Part shown: piece by piece, positions 8,391-16,818 of the stretch
Layout of the letters: every line of letters begins with the position of its first letter
Numbering within the stretch: position 1 is the first letter of the stretch
Assembly (NCBI GenBank): GCA_900119535.1
Contig: FPJT01000001.1
Coordinates: 224,367-288,366 of the forward strand
DNA from: Ruminococcus sp. XPD3002
Lineage (GTDB): Bacteria; Bacillota; Clostridia; Oscillospirales; Ruminococcaceae
Direction: 5' to 3'
Length of the DNA: 64,000 nt
Notes under the pieces: generated by a model
Told to the model about the DNA's origin: nothing
The model's input: only the letters and a program-made list of their open reading frames with translations
The model's database searches: none
Program-made: the position numbers and the translations under genes

Positions 8391-10025
8391 ATGCCTATAA
8401 CAGAACTACTTGCAAGAAATGCAGAACTTTACGGAAATGACGTTGCTCTCGTTGAGGTCAACCCTGAGATAACAGAGATACGCCGTGTTACATGGAAGGA
8501 GTATGAGCTCATAGAGCCCGATCCCATGTGCCACTACCGCCGTGAGATAACATGGAAGGTCTTTGACGAAAAGGCTAACCGCTTCGCAAACCTTCTCCTC
8601 GAAAGAGGTGTAAAAAAAGGCGATAAAGTCGGAATACTCCTTATGAACTGCCTTGAATGGCTGCCTATATACTTCGGTATACTCAAAACAGGTGCACTCG
8701 CTGTACCGCTGAATTTCAGATATACTGCCGACGAGATAAAGTATTGTCTCGACCTTGCAGAAGTTGATATACTTATGTTCGGTCCCGAATTCATCGGCAG
8801 AGTCGAAGAAATTGCCGAGGAGATAAGCCGCAACCGCCTGCTGTTCTACGTAGGTGAGGGATGCCCGACTTTTGCTGAGCATTACGACAGCCACGTTGCG
8901 AACTGTTCAAGTGAAGCTCCCGATATAAAGCTCACCGATGAGGATAATGCTGCTATTTACTTCTCGTCAGGTACAACAGGCTTCCCGAAGGCTATACTCC
9001 ACAACCATGAAAGCCTTGTACACTCGGCTAAATGTGAGCAGATGCACCACGGTCAGACTCGTGATGACGTGTTCCTCTGCATACCTCCGCTCTATCACAC
9101 AGGCGCTAAGATGCACTGGTTCGGAAGCTTACAGTCAGGAAGCAAGGCTGTACTCCTTAAGGGAGTCAAGCCGAAGTCTATCATTGAGACAGTATCAAAC
9201 GAGGGCTGCACTATAGTGTGGCTGCTTGTTCCGTGGGCTCAGGATATACTCGACGCTATCGACCGCGGCGACATCAATATGGATGATTACGACCTCTCAC
9301 GCTGGAGACTCATGCACATCGGCGCTCAGCCTGTTCCGCCTTCGCTTATCGCTCGCTGGAAGGAGCATTTCCCGAATCATCAGTACGATACAAACTACGG
9401 ACTCAGCGAGTCTATCGGTCCCGGCTGCGTACACCTCGGTGTTGAGAATATACATAAGGTCGGCGCTATCGGCAAGGCAGGCTACGGCTGGGAAGTAAAG
9501 ATAGTCGATGAGAACGGCAAAACCGTTGAACGCGGTGAAGTCGGCGAACTCTGCGTAAAAGGTCCCGGAGTTATGACATGCTATTACCGCGACGAAAAGG
9601 CAACTGCCGAAACCCTTAAGGACGGCTGGCTCTTTACAGGTGACATGGCTCAGGAGGACGAGGACGGTTTCATCTACCTCGTTGACCGTAAAAAGGACGT
9701 TATCATCAGCGGCGGCGAGAACCTCTATCCCGTACAGATCGAGGACTTCCTCCGTTCACATCCTGCTGTCAAGGACGTTGCTGTTATCGGTCTTCCCGAT
9801 AAGCGTCTCGGCGAGATCGCTGCTGCTGTAATTTCCATAAAGGAAGGTATGACCTGCACAGAAGAGGACATCAATAACTTCTGTCAGAAGCTTCCAAGAT
9901 ACAAGAGACCGCATAAGCTTATTTTTGCGGACGTTCCGAGAAATCCCACAGGTAAGATCGAGAAGCCGAAGCTTCGCCAGATCTACTGCGGCGAAAGTCT
10001 CGTTGCAAAGCAGATAAAGAACTGA
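8391..10025 (+). CDS. Acyl-CoA synthetase (class I AMP-forming ligase)
   Basis: A 544-residue ANL-superfamily enzyme: it activates a carboxylic acid as acyl-AMP, then transfers it to CoA. Motifs in order: YFSSGTTGFPKA (P-loop, near residue 188), YDTNYGLSES, GWLFTGDMAQEDEDGF, DRKKDVIISGGENLYP (hinge and A8 region) and the C-terminal PTGKIEKPK catalytic Lys. The length is that of medium/long-chain acyl-CoA ligases. The start is set by AGGAAAGGAC just upstream of 8391; the open frame reaches back to 8325 without a ribosome binding site. One oddity is a near-duplicated RRVTWKEYE / RREITWKVFD pair near residues 25 and 50. It is a single gene with its own promoter. Substrate not predictable. Confidence 0.92.
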   Translation: MPITELLARNAELYGNDVALVEVNPEITEIRRVTWKEYELIEPDPMCHYRREITWKVFDEKANRFANLLLERGVKKGDKVGILLMNCLEWLPIYFGILKTGALAVPLNFRYTADEIKYCLDLAEVDILMFGPEFIGRVEEIAEEISRNRLLFYVGEGCPTFAEHYDSHVANCSSEAPDIKLTDEDNAAIYFSSGTTGFPKAILHNHESLVHSAKCEQMHHGQTRDDVFLCIPPLYHTGAKMHWFGSLQSGSKAVLLKGVKPKSIIETVSNEGCTIVWLLVPWAQDILDAIDRGDINMDDYDLSRWRLMHIGAQPVPPSLIARWKEHFPNHQYDTNYGLSESIGPGCVHLGVENIHKVGAIGKAGYGWEVKIVDENGKTVERGEVGELCVKGPGVMTCYYRDEKATAETLKDGWLFTGDMAQEDEDGFIYLVDRKKDVIISGGENLYPVQIEDFLRSHPAVKDVAVIGLPDKRLGEIAAAVISIKEGMTCTEEDINNFCQKLPRYKRPHKLIFADVPRNPTGKIEKPKLRQIYCGESLVAKQIKN

Positions 10026-10080
10026 TAAAACTGTATCTGCCATAGCGGCGATGCTTACACAAATGCTTTTAAATGTATTA

Positions 10081-10115
10081 TTGAGGGAAACTCTTTGAGT
10101 AAGGGTTTCCCTTAA
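10081..10115. terminator. Hairpin between convergent genes
   Basis: An 11-bp stem (TTGAGGGAAAC with GTTTCCCTTAA, one G/T) around a 13-base loop. It follows the acyl-CoA synthetase gene and probably terminates it; the T-run is short. Confidence 0.5.
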
Positions 10116-10118
10116 TCA

Positions 10119-10194
10119 TTTTCAGCCTTACATGGTGCTCAAATATTACTTCCGATTCAGTAATATTATGAGGGAGTACCCTGTAAGGCTGAAA
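10119..10194. repeat. 76-base nested imperfect palindrome
   Basis: The outer arms TTTTCAGCCTTACA and TGTAAGGCTGAAAA pair fully; a middle zone pairs GGTGCTC with GAGGGAGTACC imperfectly; the inner arms AATATTACT and AGTAATATT close on an 8-base loop (tccgattc). It lies between two convergent genes. Possible roles are a bidirectional terminator or a small palindromic repeat element. Confidence 0.6.
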
Positions 10195-10259
10195 AAATTA
10201 TGAGCAGATTGTCATGCCCTTTCCTTATCCACTTGTATATTATAACATTCAGAGAGAGT

Positions 10260-12386
10260 TTACCGGTTTTCTTCCTCTGCCATTCTTTCAAGAGCGCGGA
10301 AATCCACTTTTCCTACGGCTGTGACAGGGAAGTCATCTATCACGCTTGTCTTTCTCGGATGAGCGTAGGCGGCAAGTTTATCCTCGTATATCTTCATGAC
10401 AGCATCCTCCTCCTTGCTCGTCCATTCAGAATCTGGAGTAAGCTTCACATAGGCTACAGGTACATAGCCTCTCAGCGGATCACTGCGCTTTACTACCGCA
10501 CTTTTCTCAACAAAAGGAAGCGTATTTATCAACTCCTCGATACCATCAAGGATTATCTGTTCACCGCTCGATTTAATCATTCTGTCGACACGTCCGATTA
10601 TCTCAACTCTGCCGTTCTTGCGTATCATGGCGTTATCGCCGGTGTGCAGCCAAAGTTTTCCGTCGGCATGACGTCGGAGAACATTCTTGTTGAGATCTGA
10701 GTCTTCATAACCCATCATTATCTGCGGTCCTGAGAGACAAAGCTCTCCGAGCTGTTCATATCCCAGTTCGTTTTCGGTTCCGGCACCGCATATCTTAACG
10801 CCCACACTGAAATTCGGTATGCCGTCAAAGATAACTCCGCCCGACTCGGTCATTCCATAACCGTCATGCACTTCTGCCTTGGAATTATGCGCCCTGAAGA
10901 ACTCGGTTGTACGCTCTCTTTCTGTACTGTCGATCATTGCACCGCCTGACAGGATATACTTAACGTGTGAAAGATCAGCCTTCCTGAAACGGGGATTATT
11001 GCGGATAGCCGGGAACATATTGGGAACACCTCCGAAAAGGTTGTCCTTTGCCCGCAGGAAAAGCTTGTCAAGTCTCTCAAGATCAACTCTGAGGATCACG
11101 TCAAGCTCCACTCCGAGAGTAGCCGCAACGTGTGTGCCTATGATAAGTCCGAAGGTATGGTTCAGCGGAAGAAAGGCAGCTATCTTGTCTCCGCGTCTGA
11201 ATGCGTATCTGTCGTTGTAGAACTGCTTTGAAGCGTATTCAAGATTCTCCTCTGAGAGCAGCACTCCCTTAGGTTTGATGGTTCCGCCGGTGAAAAGCTG
11301 TACCGCCGGATAGCTCTTGTCATAGGAAGTATCAACTTCGATATGCGGAGCCTTTCTCGCTTCATACACCTTGAAAGGTATCATATTCGCTGAATACTCA
11401 GGTATAGTTATTCCCTTCTTCGGAGCAATGAACTTTCTGAAGGCAAAAGCAGTAAGCTTAGGCATCGAATCAGATATGGATACAATGATCCTCTGTACAT
11501 CTGCCGGGAAGATGTCCTTGAATCGGTCACATACGATATCTGACATGAATACTTTTGTAGAGGAAAAACCGGCAGCTCTGTTGCGCTCACAGATGTTACT
11601 GATCTTATCCTGCATATCCTCCTTTGTTGACATCGGGAATATTGGAGCTATCGTAGCTTTGAGTCTGAAGAGCGCATATACTATGATAATAGCTTCCGGA
11701 GTATTCGCAAATATGAGGGGCACACACATACCCTTGCGAATGCCGTCTGCATACATTACATCGGAAAGAGTTTCCACACGACGGAAGAATTCGCCGTAGG
11801 TGATCTTTTTGCCGAAGTACTCCATGGCATATTCATCATGCCAGTCCTGATTGGAAACGACTATTCTTTCATAGGGGGAAAGATCTTTGTCATTCCATCT
11901 GAGGTCTCCCTTGCGGTAATACTTCATCCATATCCTTTCCTCAGAGGGAAGACCTGATGGCTCTGTATCTTCGGGGATGACAGGCTCCCTGTTCTTCTCT
12001 ATAACAGCGTTTATACAGTCAAGTATCTCCTTTGTGCTTTTTCCGAATGAACAGACGCTGTCAGTGAAGTGACCAAGGCTTTCGCAGATCTGCTCCGAGG
12101 GTGTTACGAATATATCTATATGATTACGGTCTGCCGCACCTGTTATATCATCCTTTCCTATACAGGCAAAACGGAAAGACGGTACTCCGTCCATACCGCA
12201 CTTCCTGAGAAATCCTTTTTTGTACTTTCCTGATCCTTTCCTGTCAAGTCCTGAAGGAAAGAAGATGAACAATTCATTGCCGGAGCTCTCGAGAGTGGCA
12301 AATAGCTCCCTGATGACGGCAGTGTCATCTGAGGTCACATTTTCCGTGTCACTTACCAGTGAACGTAAATCAAAACCGATCTTCAT
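10260..12386 (-). CDS. Acyl-AMP ligase with degenerate HAD-like N-terminal domain
   Basis: A 708-residue protein. From about residue 165 it is a class I AMP-forming ligase: LFTGGTIKPKGV (P-loop near 362), HDGYGMTESGG, LHTGDNAMIRKNGRVEI, GRVDRMIKSSGEQI and the C-terminal TAVGKVDFRAL Lys site. The first 150 residues are not part of that family: the start MKIGFDLRSLVSDT resembles the HAD motif I pattern FDxDGVxxDT but with Arg at the second Asp, and a Rossmann-like pattern (NELFIFFPS, IDIFVTPS) follows. The gene starts inside the stop of the upstream HAD-acyltransferase gene (TAATG), so both proteins are translationally coupled. Together they recall E. coli Aas, which joins an acyl-ACP synthetase and a lysophospholipid acyltransferase. 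Likely role: supplying activated acyl chains for membrane-lipid acylation (inference). Confidence 0.85.
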   Translation of the reverse strand: MKIGFDLRSLVSDTENVTSDDTAVIRELFATLESSGNELFIFFPSGLDRKGSGKYKKGFLRKCGMDGVPSFRFACIGKDDITGAADRNHIDIFVTPSEQICESLGHFTDSVCSFGKSTKEILDCINAVIEKNREPVIPEDTEPSGLPSEERIWMKYYRKGDLRWNDKDLSPYERIVVSNQDWHDEYAMEYFGKKITYGEFFRRVETLSDVMYADGIRKGMCVPLIFANTPEAIIIVYALFRLKATIAPIFPMSTKEDMQDKISNICERNRAAGFSSTKVFMSDIVCDRFKDIFPADVQRIIVSISDSMPKLTAFAFRKFIAPKKGITIPEYSANMIPFKVYEARKAPHIEVDTSYDKSYPAVQLFTGGTIKPKGVLLSEENLEYASKQFYNDRYAFRRGDKIAAFLPLNHTFGLIIGTHVAATLGVELDVILRVDLERLDKLFLRAKDNLFGGVPNMFPAIRNNPRFRKADLSHVKYILSGGAMIDSTERERTTEFFRAHNSKAEVHDGYGMTESGGVIFDGIPNFSVGVKICGAGTENELGYEQLGELCLSGPQIMMGYEDSDLNKNVLRRHADGKLWLHTGDNAMIRKNGRVEIIGRVDRMIKSSGEQIILDGIEELINTLPFVEKSAVVKRSDPLRGYVPVAYVKLTPDSEWTSKEEDAVMKIYEDKLAAYAHPRKTSVIDDFPVTAVGKVDFRALERMAEEENR

Positions 12387-13819
12387 TATATACTTTCCTT
12401 TTTCTCTATTGAAGCAAGGTACTCTTTATACTTTTCCCTTACCTCTTTCAATTCATTTGTTCTGTTTTTCTTTGTCAGATAATACTCAAAGTTTTCCATG
12501 CTGAGCTTTGCTACTGCGGCTTCTATTTCGCAGGTCTTTTCAGCTATATCATCTGTGGGCGATACATATATCAGCTCACCGAAACGCACCAGTCCACGGC
12601 TGCCGAAAGAATTGCAGGCAACCGGAAGTATGGCTGCTCTTGTTTTCTGTGCGAGTACTGCTGTACCTGCCTTGAAATGGTTCTGGAATTTTGCTCTGCC
12701 CTCGGGAGTCTTGTTCTTCCTTGTGCCCTCGGGAAATATGAGAGATATCCTGCCGTGTGCCATGTGTGAAGCCATCAGTTCGGCGGCGTTGTGCTTATCA
12801 GTCCGGTCATTGCGGTCGATGAATATGCAAAGACCGGTAGAGTCAAACAGTCTTCCGCGGAAGGTATCTGCTATCTCCTTTGCCGCATACCCAACGAATG
12901 GTCTGTTGCCGAATGCAAGTCCGAAGCGGTACTGGTCATAGCTGTTGCAGTGATTGCATATAACAATGAAGCCGTTCTGATAGGGGATGTTCTTTTTGCC
13001 GAAGGCCTTTACATGAAAAAACAGCTTTAAAGGAAGATTCAGCAGCCTGTAAATCCTGCGAAAGCGGTTCTCTCCTTTTTCAAGCTTTTCATGATCGAAT
13101 GGTGTTTCCTGCAAATGCCGCTGATAGAGCCGGAAATAAATATTCTTCTCCTTATCGCTCAGTTCAGCTATCTGCTCACGTTCAAGCCTTGTCCAGCCTT
13201 TCTCAGAAGGGACAGGAAGTGTGGTCAGTATTTCCTTGACCTCATCCCAATTGTGAACGCGGGTAACGTTCTCATGAGAAATATCCTTGTTGTAGGGGGC
13301 ATCGAACATGAGAACACGTATGCCGTTCTCTGCAAGGTACATCACATTATCCGGCCTGTCCTCTATCATGGCATCGACTCCGAGCTTGCGGCAGGCCAGA
13401 AGTTTGTCTCTCGGACTCTGTTTCTCGCTGCATATTTGCACCGAGCTGAAATTGAATTCACGTTTCTTCAGCCATCCTGTTAGCCAGCTGCGGGAAAGAT
13501 ATCCGAGGATCCCGCGGTAATCCGCAAACATGCGGGCTGTTATCAGGTGAAAGTCATACCCATTGCCGGAAAGCTCGTTGATCACGCTGAGAGCTTTCTC
13601 ACGGGGCGGTTCTTTCTGACAGTAGCGGCGGAATATACCAACTGCTTTTGCATAACGCAAGACCACCGGGATATCGCTGATGTCATATACCTCGTCAACT
13701 CCGTAGGCATTCAGATCGACAGGCTCACGTTGGAAAACCTCTCTTCCTGCACGTACATTATGGGTATACAGATCAGTAAGAACTCCGTCGCAGTCGCATC
13801 CGATGATGAATCTGTACAT
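12386..13819 (-). CDS. HAD domain / PlsC-type acyltransferase fusion
   Basis: A 477-residue fusion. The N-terminus is a HAD-family domain of the 5'-nucleotidase type with an intact motif I (GCDCDGVLTDL), motif II region HLITAR near residue 96 and motif IV-like MIEDRPDNVMYLAENGIRV near 150-170. From about residue 250 it is a 1-acylglycerol-phosphate acyltransferase domain: NHCNSYD (the NHx4D catalytic motif, near 287), LCIFIDRND and FPEGTRKNK (glycerophosphate-binding motif, near 360). It therefore probably dephosphorylates one substrate and acylates a lysophospholipid or related acceptor at the membrane face. No membrane helix is obvious. It is coupled by a TAATG overlap to the acyl-AMP ligase downstream, the likely acyl donor system. 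Start ATG at 13819 follows AAAGGAGAGCGAGA. Confidence 0.88.
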   Translation of the reverse strand: MYRFIIGCDCDGVLTDLYTHNVRAGREVFQREPVDLNAYGVDEVYDISDIPVVLRYAKAVGIFRRYCQKEPPREKALSVINELSGNGYDFHLITARMFADYRGILGYLSRSWLTGWLKKREFNFSSVQICSEKQSPRDKLLACRKLGVDAMIEDRPDNVMYLAENGIRVLMFDAPYNKDISHENVTRVHNWDEVKEILTTLPVPSEKGWTRLEREQIAELSDKEKNIYFRLYQRHLQETPFDHEKLEKGENRFRRIYRLLNLPLKLFFHVKAFGKKNIPYQNGFIVICNHCNSYDQYRFGLAFGNRPFVGYAAKEIADTFRGRLFDSTGLCIFIDRNDRTDKHNAAELMASHMAHGRISLIFPEGTRKNKTPEGRAKFQNHFKAGTAVLAQKTRAAILPVACNSFGSRGLVRFGELIYVSPTDDIAEKTCEIEAAVAKLSMENFEYYLTKKNRTNELKEVREKYKEYLASIEKKESI

Positions 13820-13902
13820 TCTCGCTCTCCTTTTACTACACGATCTATGCTTCCGAATATAATAAACCTATATATGATCGGATAATTGCTAATATCTTTT
13901 AA

Positions 13903-13982
13903 TATTGCTCCGCCAATTAACTCTTGAAGAATTATAGTGAAGGACAAGCAAGACAATTCAATAGTTAGTTGGTGGAGCAATA
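13903..13982. mobile_element. Short non-autonomous TIR element, deleted copy
   Basis: The terminal inverted repeats are TTGCTCCGCCAATTAACT at the left and the complement of AGTTAGTTGGTGGAGCAA at the right, flanked on both sides by TA, as in IS630/Tc1-type target duplication. The 80-base interior shares GACAAGCAAG and AATTCA with the longer copy at 45773-45934, so this copy looks internally deleted by about 80 bases. There is no coding capacity. Confidence 0.7.
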
Positions 13983-14135
13983 ATACACTATGAACAAAGT
14001 TCGGGGCAATAACCGCCTTTAGACGGTTATTGAGTGCACATTAATTATAACATAAAAGAAAAAGTTTTTCAATACTATAGCCGCACTGAGAAAAATATTT
14101 TGTTCTTTAAAAAATAGTTGTTTTTCAGCCTGTCA

Positions 14136-14166
14136 AAAAAGTCCAGCTTTCGGCTGGACTTTTAGT
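14136..14166. terminator. Strong bidirectional terminator hairpin
   Basis: AAAAGTCCAGC, loop TTTC, GGCTGGACTTTT: A-run before and T-run after the stem, so it can work on either strand. It lies between gpsA and the acyltransferase gene. Confidence 0.75.
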
Positions 14167-14357
14167 GGCTTTTTTTACAGCACGCTGTGCAGGCAGTTCA
14201 ATATGGTTTATCTGATGTTCCTATTAGTGATAAGTCATGGCTTTTATTGCAATAATCACCTGTTTATCGCACTTTTTGGCTGTTCGCAAGGTGCTGGGGG
14301 GAGGGGGATCCCGATAAATACATATAAATCTTCTGTATGAGTGAAGTACATAAAACG

Positions 14358-15368
14358 TTATTCGCTGAACTCGGAACGTTTTTCTCTTGACATGAGCTTA
14401 TTTACTGCTGCTGCCGGAGGAGCTCCGTCATATACAACAGAGTACACCGATGATATGATAGGAAGCTCAACTCCGTAAAGTGCGGAAAGCTTCATAGCAG
14501 GCTTAAGAGCGTTTATTCCCTCAACTACCATACCTACTTCCTTTATTGCGCTTTCAGCTTCGTAGCCCTTGCCTATGAGAATACCTGCCTGATAATTTCT
14601 GCTGTGTACGCTGAGGGCGGTAACTATCAGGTCGCCCATTCCTGCGAGTCCGTAGAAGGTCTGCTCACAGCAGCCTATCTTCATGCCGAGGCGTCTTATT
14701 TCGGCAAGTCCTCTTGTTATCAGGGCAGCCTTTATGTTGTCGCCGAGGCCGAGTCCTTTAAGCATACCCGAAGCAAGAGCGATGATGTTCTTCAGAGCAC
14801 CGCAAAGTTCAACTCCGTGGATATCGGGGTTAGTGTAAACTCTCATGCAGGTGTTCATGAACACATCCTGTATTGTCTCTGCGGTTTTAAGGTCGGGGCA
14901 GGCAGAAAGGATGGTAGTCGGCATATCGCGTATTACTTCTTCCGCGTGGGTAGGGCCTGAAAGAGCTGCTATCTTAATGGACTTCTCCTTTATTATGTCT
15001 CCAAGCTCGTCAGCTATTACTTCGGTCATAGTCATAAGGGTATCTTCTTCGATTCCCTTTGCAACGCTTACGATTATCTGACCGTTCTGAAGATGAGGTG
15101 CTGCAGTTTTTGCAGTCGAGCGGATATACACCGAAGGTACTGCGGCGATGAGAATGTCCTTCTCACTGCAGGCTTCAGCTATATCAGCAGTATATTTAAT
15201 TGCCGCAGGAAGTACCACGTCCCTGAACTTAGGGTGAGTATGTGTGCTTTCGAGAGTATCGATCTCTTCCTTGAGAGCGGACCACACTGTAACGTAGTGA
15301 CTGCTTTCGCTGAGCATTTTTGCAAGGGCAATGCCCCATGTTCCTGCGCCTAAAACTCCGATTTTCAT
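14358..15368 (-). CDS. gpsA: NAD(P)-dependent glycerol-3-phosphate dehydrogenase
   Basis: A 336-residue cytoplasmic enzyme that reduces dihydroxyacetone phosphate to sn-glycerol 3-phosphate, the phospholipid backbone. Visible are the dinucleotide motif GVLGAGTWGIALAKML at the N-terminus, SVAKGIEEDTLMTM, ALSGPTHAEEV, the catalytic Lys region GVELCGALKNIIALASG near residue 190, and GLAGMGDLIVT. The length is typical of GpsA. The ATG at 15368 follows AAAGGAGAGAAGAATT. The AI-2E exporter gene ends 27 bases upstream on the same strand, so the two may be co-transcribed. The acyltransferase and ligase genes further downstream use its product class, making this a lipid-oriented neighbourhood. Confidence 0.96.
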   Translation of the reverse strand: MKIGVLGAGTWGIALAKMLSESSHYVTVWSALKEEIDTLESTHTHPKFRDVVLPAAIKYTADIAEACSEKDILIAAVPSVYIRSTAKTAAPHLQNGQIIVSVAKGIEEDTLMTMTEVIADELGDIIKEKSIKIAALSGPTHAEEVIRDMPTTILSACPDLKTAETIQDVFMNTCMRVYTNPDIHGVELCGALKNIIALASGMLKGLGLGDNIKAALITRGLAEIRRLGMKIGCCEQTFYGLAGMGDLIVTALSVHSRNYQAGILIGKGYEAESAIKEVGMVVEGINALKPAMKLSALYGVELPIISSVYSVVYDGAPPAAAVNKLMSREKRSEFSE

Positions 15369-15395
15369 AATTCTTCTCTCCTTTATCTGATTATT

Positions 15396-16574
15396 TCATC
15401 CTTTTATATCCTCCGCATCATCGTCCTCTTCTTCAGCAGGGGGAGCGTTGATACGGGTTTTTCTTTTTTCGAGATTGCTTATGATTATTTCTCTGTAGAT
15501 ATAATCCAGTATCGCTGCGGAAGGGATAGCAAGAAGGATACCTACGATGCCGTATATCCTGCCGCCTGCGATTATCATTATAAGGATCCACAGTCCGGGA
15601 ACACCGAGGGTATTGCCGAAAAGTTTCGGCTTGATGACATATCCGTCCAGGAACTGAAGGACCAGCGTGAATACGATGAATATGAGTGCATGTACAGGCT
15701 GTACCATAAGAAGTATGAATCCTCCTATGACTGCACCTATCAGCGGACCGAATGTCGGTACGAGGTTGGTAACGCCTACTACCACAGAAACAAGACCTGC
15801 GTACTGCATACCTAATGCGGACATGAAAACAGCGTTGACAGTTCCCACGATGAGACCGTCGATGAGGTCGAAAATAACATAGCGGTTCAGTATCAGATTG
15901 CAGCGTGTCAGAAAGGTAGAGACTGTATTATAGCGTTCTGTACTGAGAAGTGCGTTGAGGAATCGCTTTGTGCCGGCTTTAAGCTTGTTCTTTGCCGCAA
16001 GGAGGTAGATAGAAAGCACGAATGCGATGAACCAGTTGATAACGCTTTTTCCTGCGGTAGTGGATATGTTGATTATTTTCGAGGAGTTGTCCATAATATA
16101 GTCAACAACGGTATTGATGATATTATCCGATGAAAGGACTATATTCTGCAGGCTTGGCGACTCGTGATCCTCCGGCATGAAGTCGTGGATAAGTCCCTGA
16201 AGCGTTGCCGCATATGAATCAAGGTTGTTGATAAATGTGGCGACGCTGTCGATAAGCTGAGGTATGAGGATACTCATTATGAATATCAGGAACATCAGTA
16301 CCGTTACCACAGCAAAAACGATCGAAAGCGACCAGCCGAGGGATTCCTTCTTTATCTTTCTGAACAGTAACCGCTGATAGAGTTTTGCAAGCGGATTCAT
16401 CAGATAAGCAAGAACGCATCCTCCTATGATAGTGGAGAAATAGTTCATGAACTGAGTTATACCGTTCCAGACGTCATTGATATTAGAAAGAATTATAAAG
16501 AAAGCGACGGTTATACAGCCTGCAAGTGTATTCGCGAACCATCGCTTTTGAATAAGTTCATTAAAACGTTTCAT
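15396..16574 (-). CDS. AI-2E family transporter (YdiK/PerM-like)
   Basis: A 392-residue polytopic membrane protein of the AI-2E exporter/PerM family: an N-terminal hydrophobic pair, a soluble helical segment (about residues 110-160), then the conserved block NLVPTFGPLIGAVIGG near 275-290, followed by GGRIYGIVGILLAIPSAAI. The C-terminus is an acidic tail (EEEDDDAEDIKG). Substrates for family members vary; the name does not prove AI-2 export. A - strand promoter (16608-16636) precedes the gene, and gpsA follows 27 bases downstream. Confidence 0.93.
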   Translation of the reverse strand: MKRFNELIQKRWFANTLAGCITVAFFIILSNINDVWNGITQFMNYFSTIIGGCVLAYLMNPLAKLYQRLLFRKIKKESLGWSLSIVFAVVTVLMFLIFIMSILIPQLIDSVATFINNLDSYAATLQGLIHDFMPEDHESPSLQNIVLSSDNIINTVVDYIMDNSSKIINISTTAGKSVINWFIAFVLSIYLLAAKNKLKAGTKRFLNALLSTERYNTVSTFLTRCNLILNRYVIFDLIDGLIVGTVNAVFMSALGMQYAGLVSVVVGVTNLVPTFGPLIGAVIGGFILLMVQPVHALIFIVFTLVLQFLDGYVIKPKLFGNTLGVPGLWILIMIIAGGRIYGIVGILLAIPSAAILDYIYREIIISNLEKRKTRINAPPAEEEDDDAEDIKG

Positions 16575-16607
16575 TTTATGTCAGTCCTTTGTATATCCTT
16601 ATAATCA

Positions 16608-16636
16608 ATTCTATCACAATTCAATTATTAAATCAA
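16608..16636 (-). promoter_or_regulatory. Sigma-A promoter of AI-2E transporter / gpsA
   Basis: On the - strand: TTGATT (16631-16636), 17-base spacer, TAGAAT (16608-16613). Confidence 0.6.
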
Positions 16637-16730
16637 GTGGAAAAGAGATAAAAGAAAAGATTATTTACCTGTTTTTTATCAGATGCTTGTAAAAAAGCGA
16701 GATCCTACAAGATACACTTGTTTTTTCGGC

Positions 16731-16759
16731 TTGACAATAAAATACGGATATGTTACAAT
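16731..16759 (+). promoter_or_regulatory. Sigma-A promoter of the phosphofructokinase-galE unit
   Basis: TTGACA (16731-16736), 17-base spacer, TACAAT (16754-16759); leader about 55 bases. Confidence 0.75.
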
Positions 16760-16818
16760 TATTATGCAGTTTCGCGCCACGCGGAATGAATTTTATTATA
16801 ATACAGGGGATAATTATT

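Larger units (their letters stand above)
13820..14357. other. Intergenic region with TIR element, hairpins and dispersed repeat
   Basis: This 538-base gap contains a small TIR element (13903-13982), a CAATAACCG/CGGTTATTG hairpin (14008-14032), a strong terminator (14136-14166) and CCCGATAAATACATATAAA (14310-14328), the same 19 bases as at 3822-3840. No protein gene is apparent. Confidence 0.7.
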
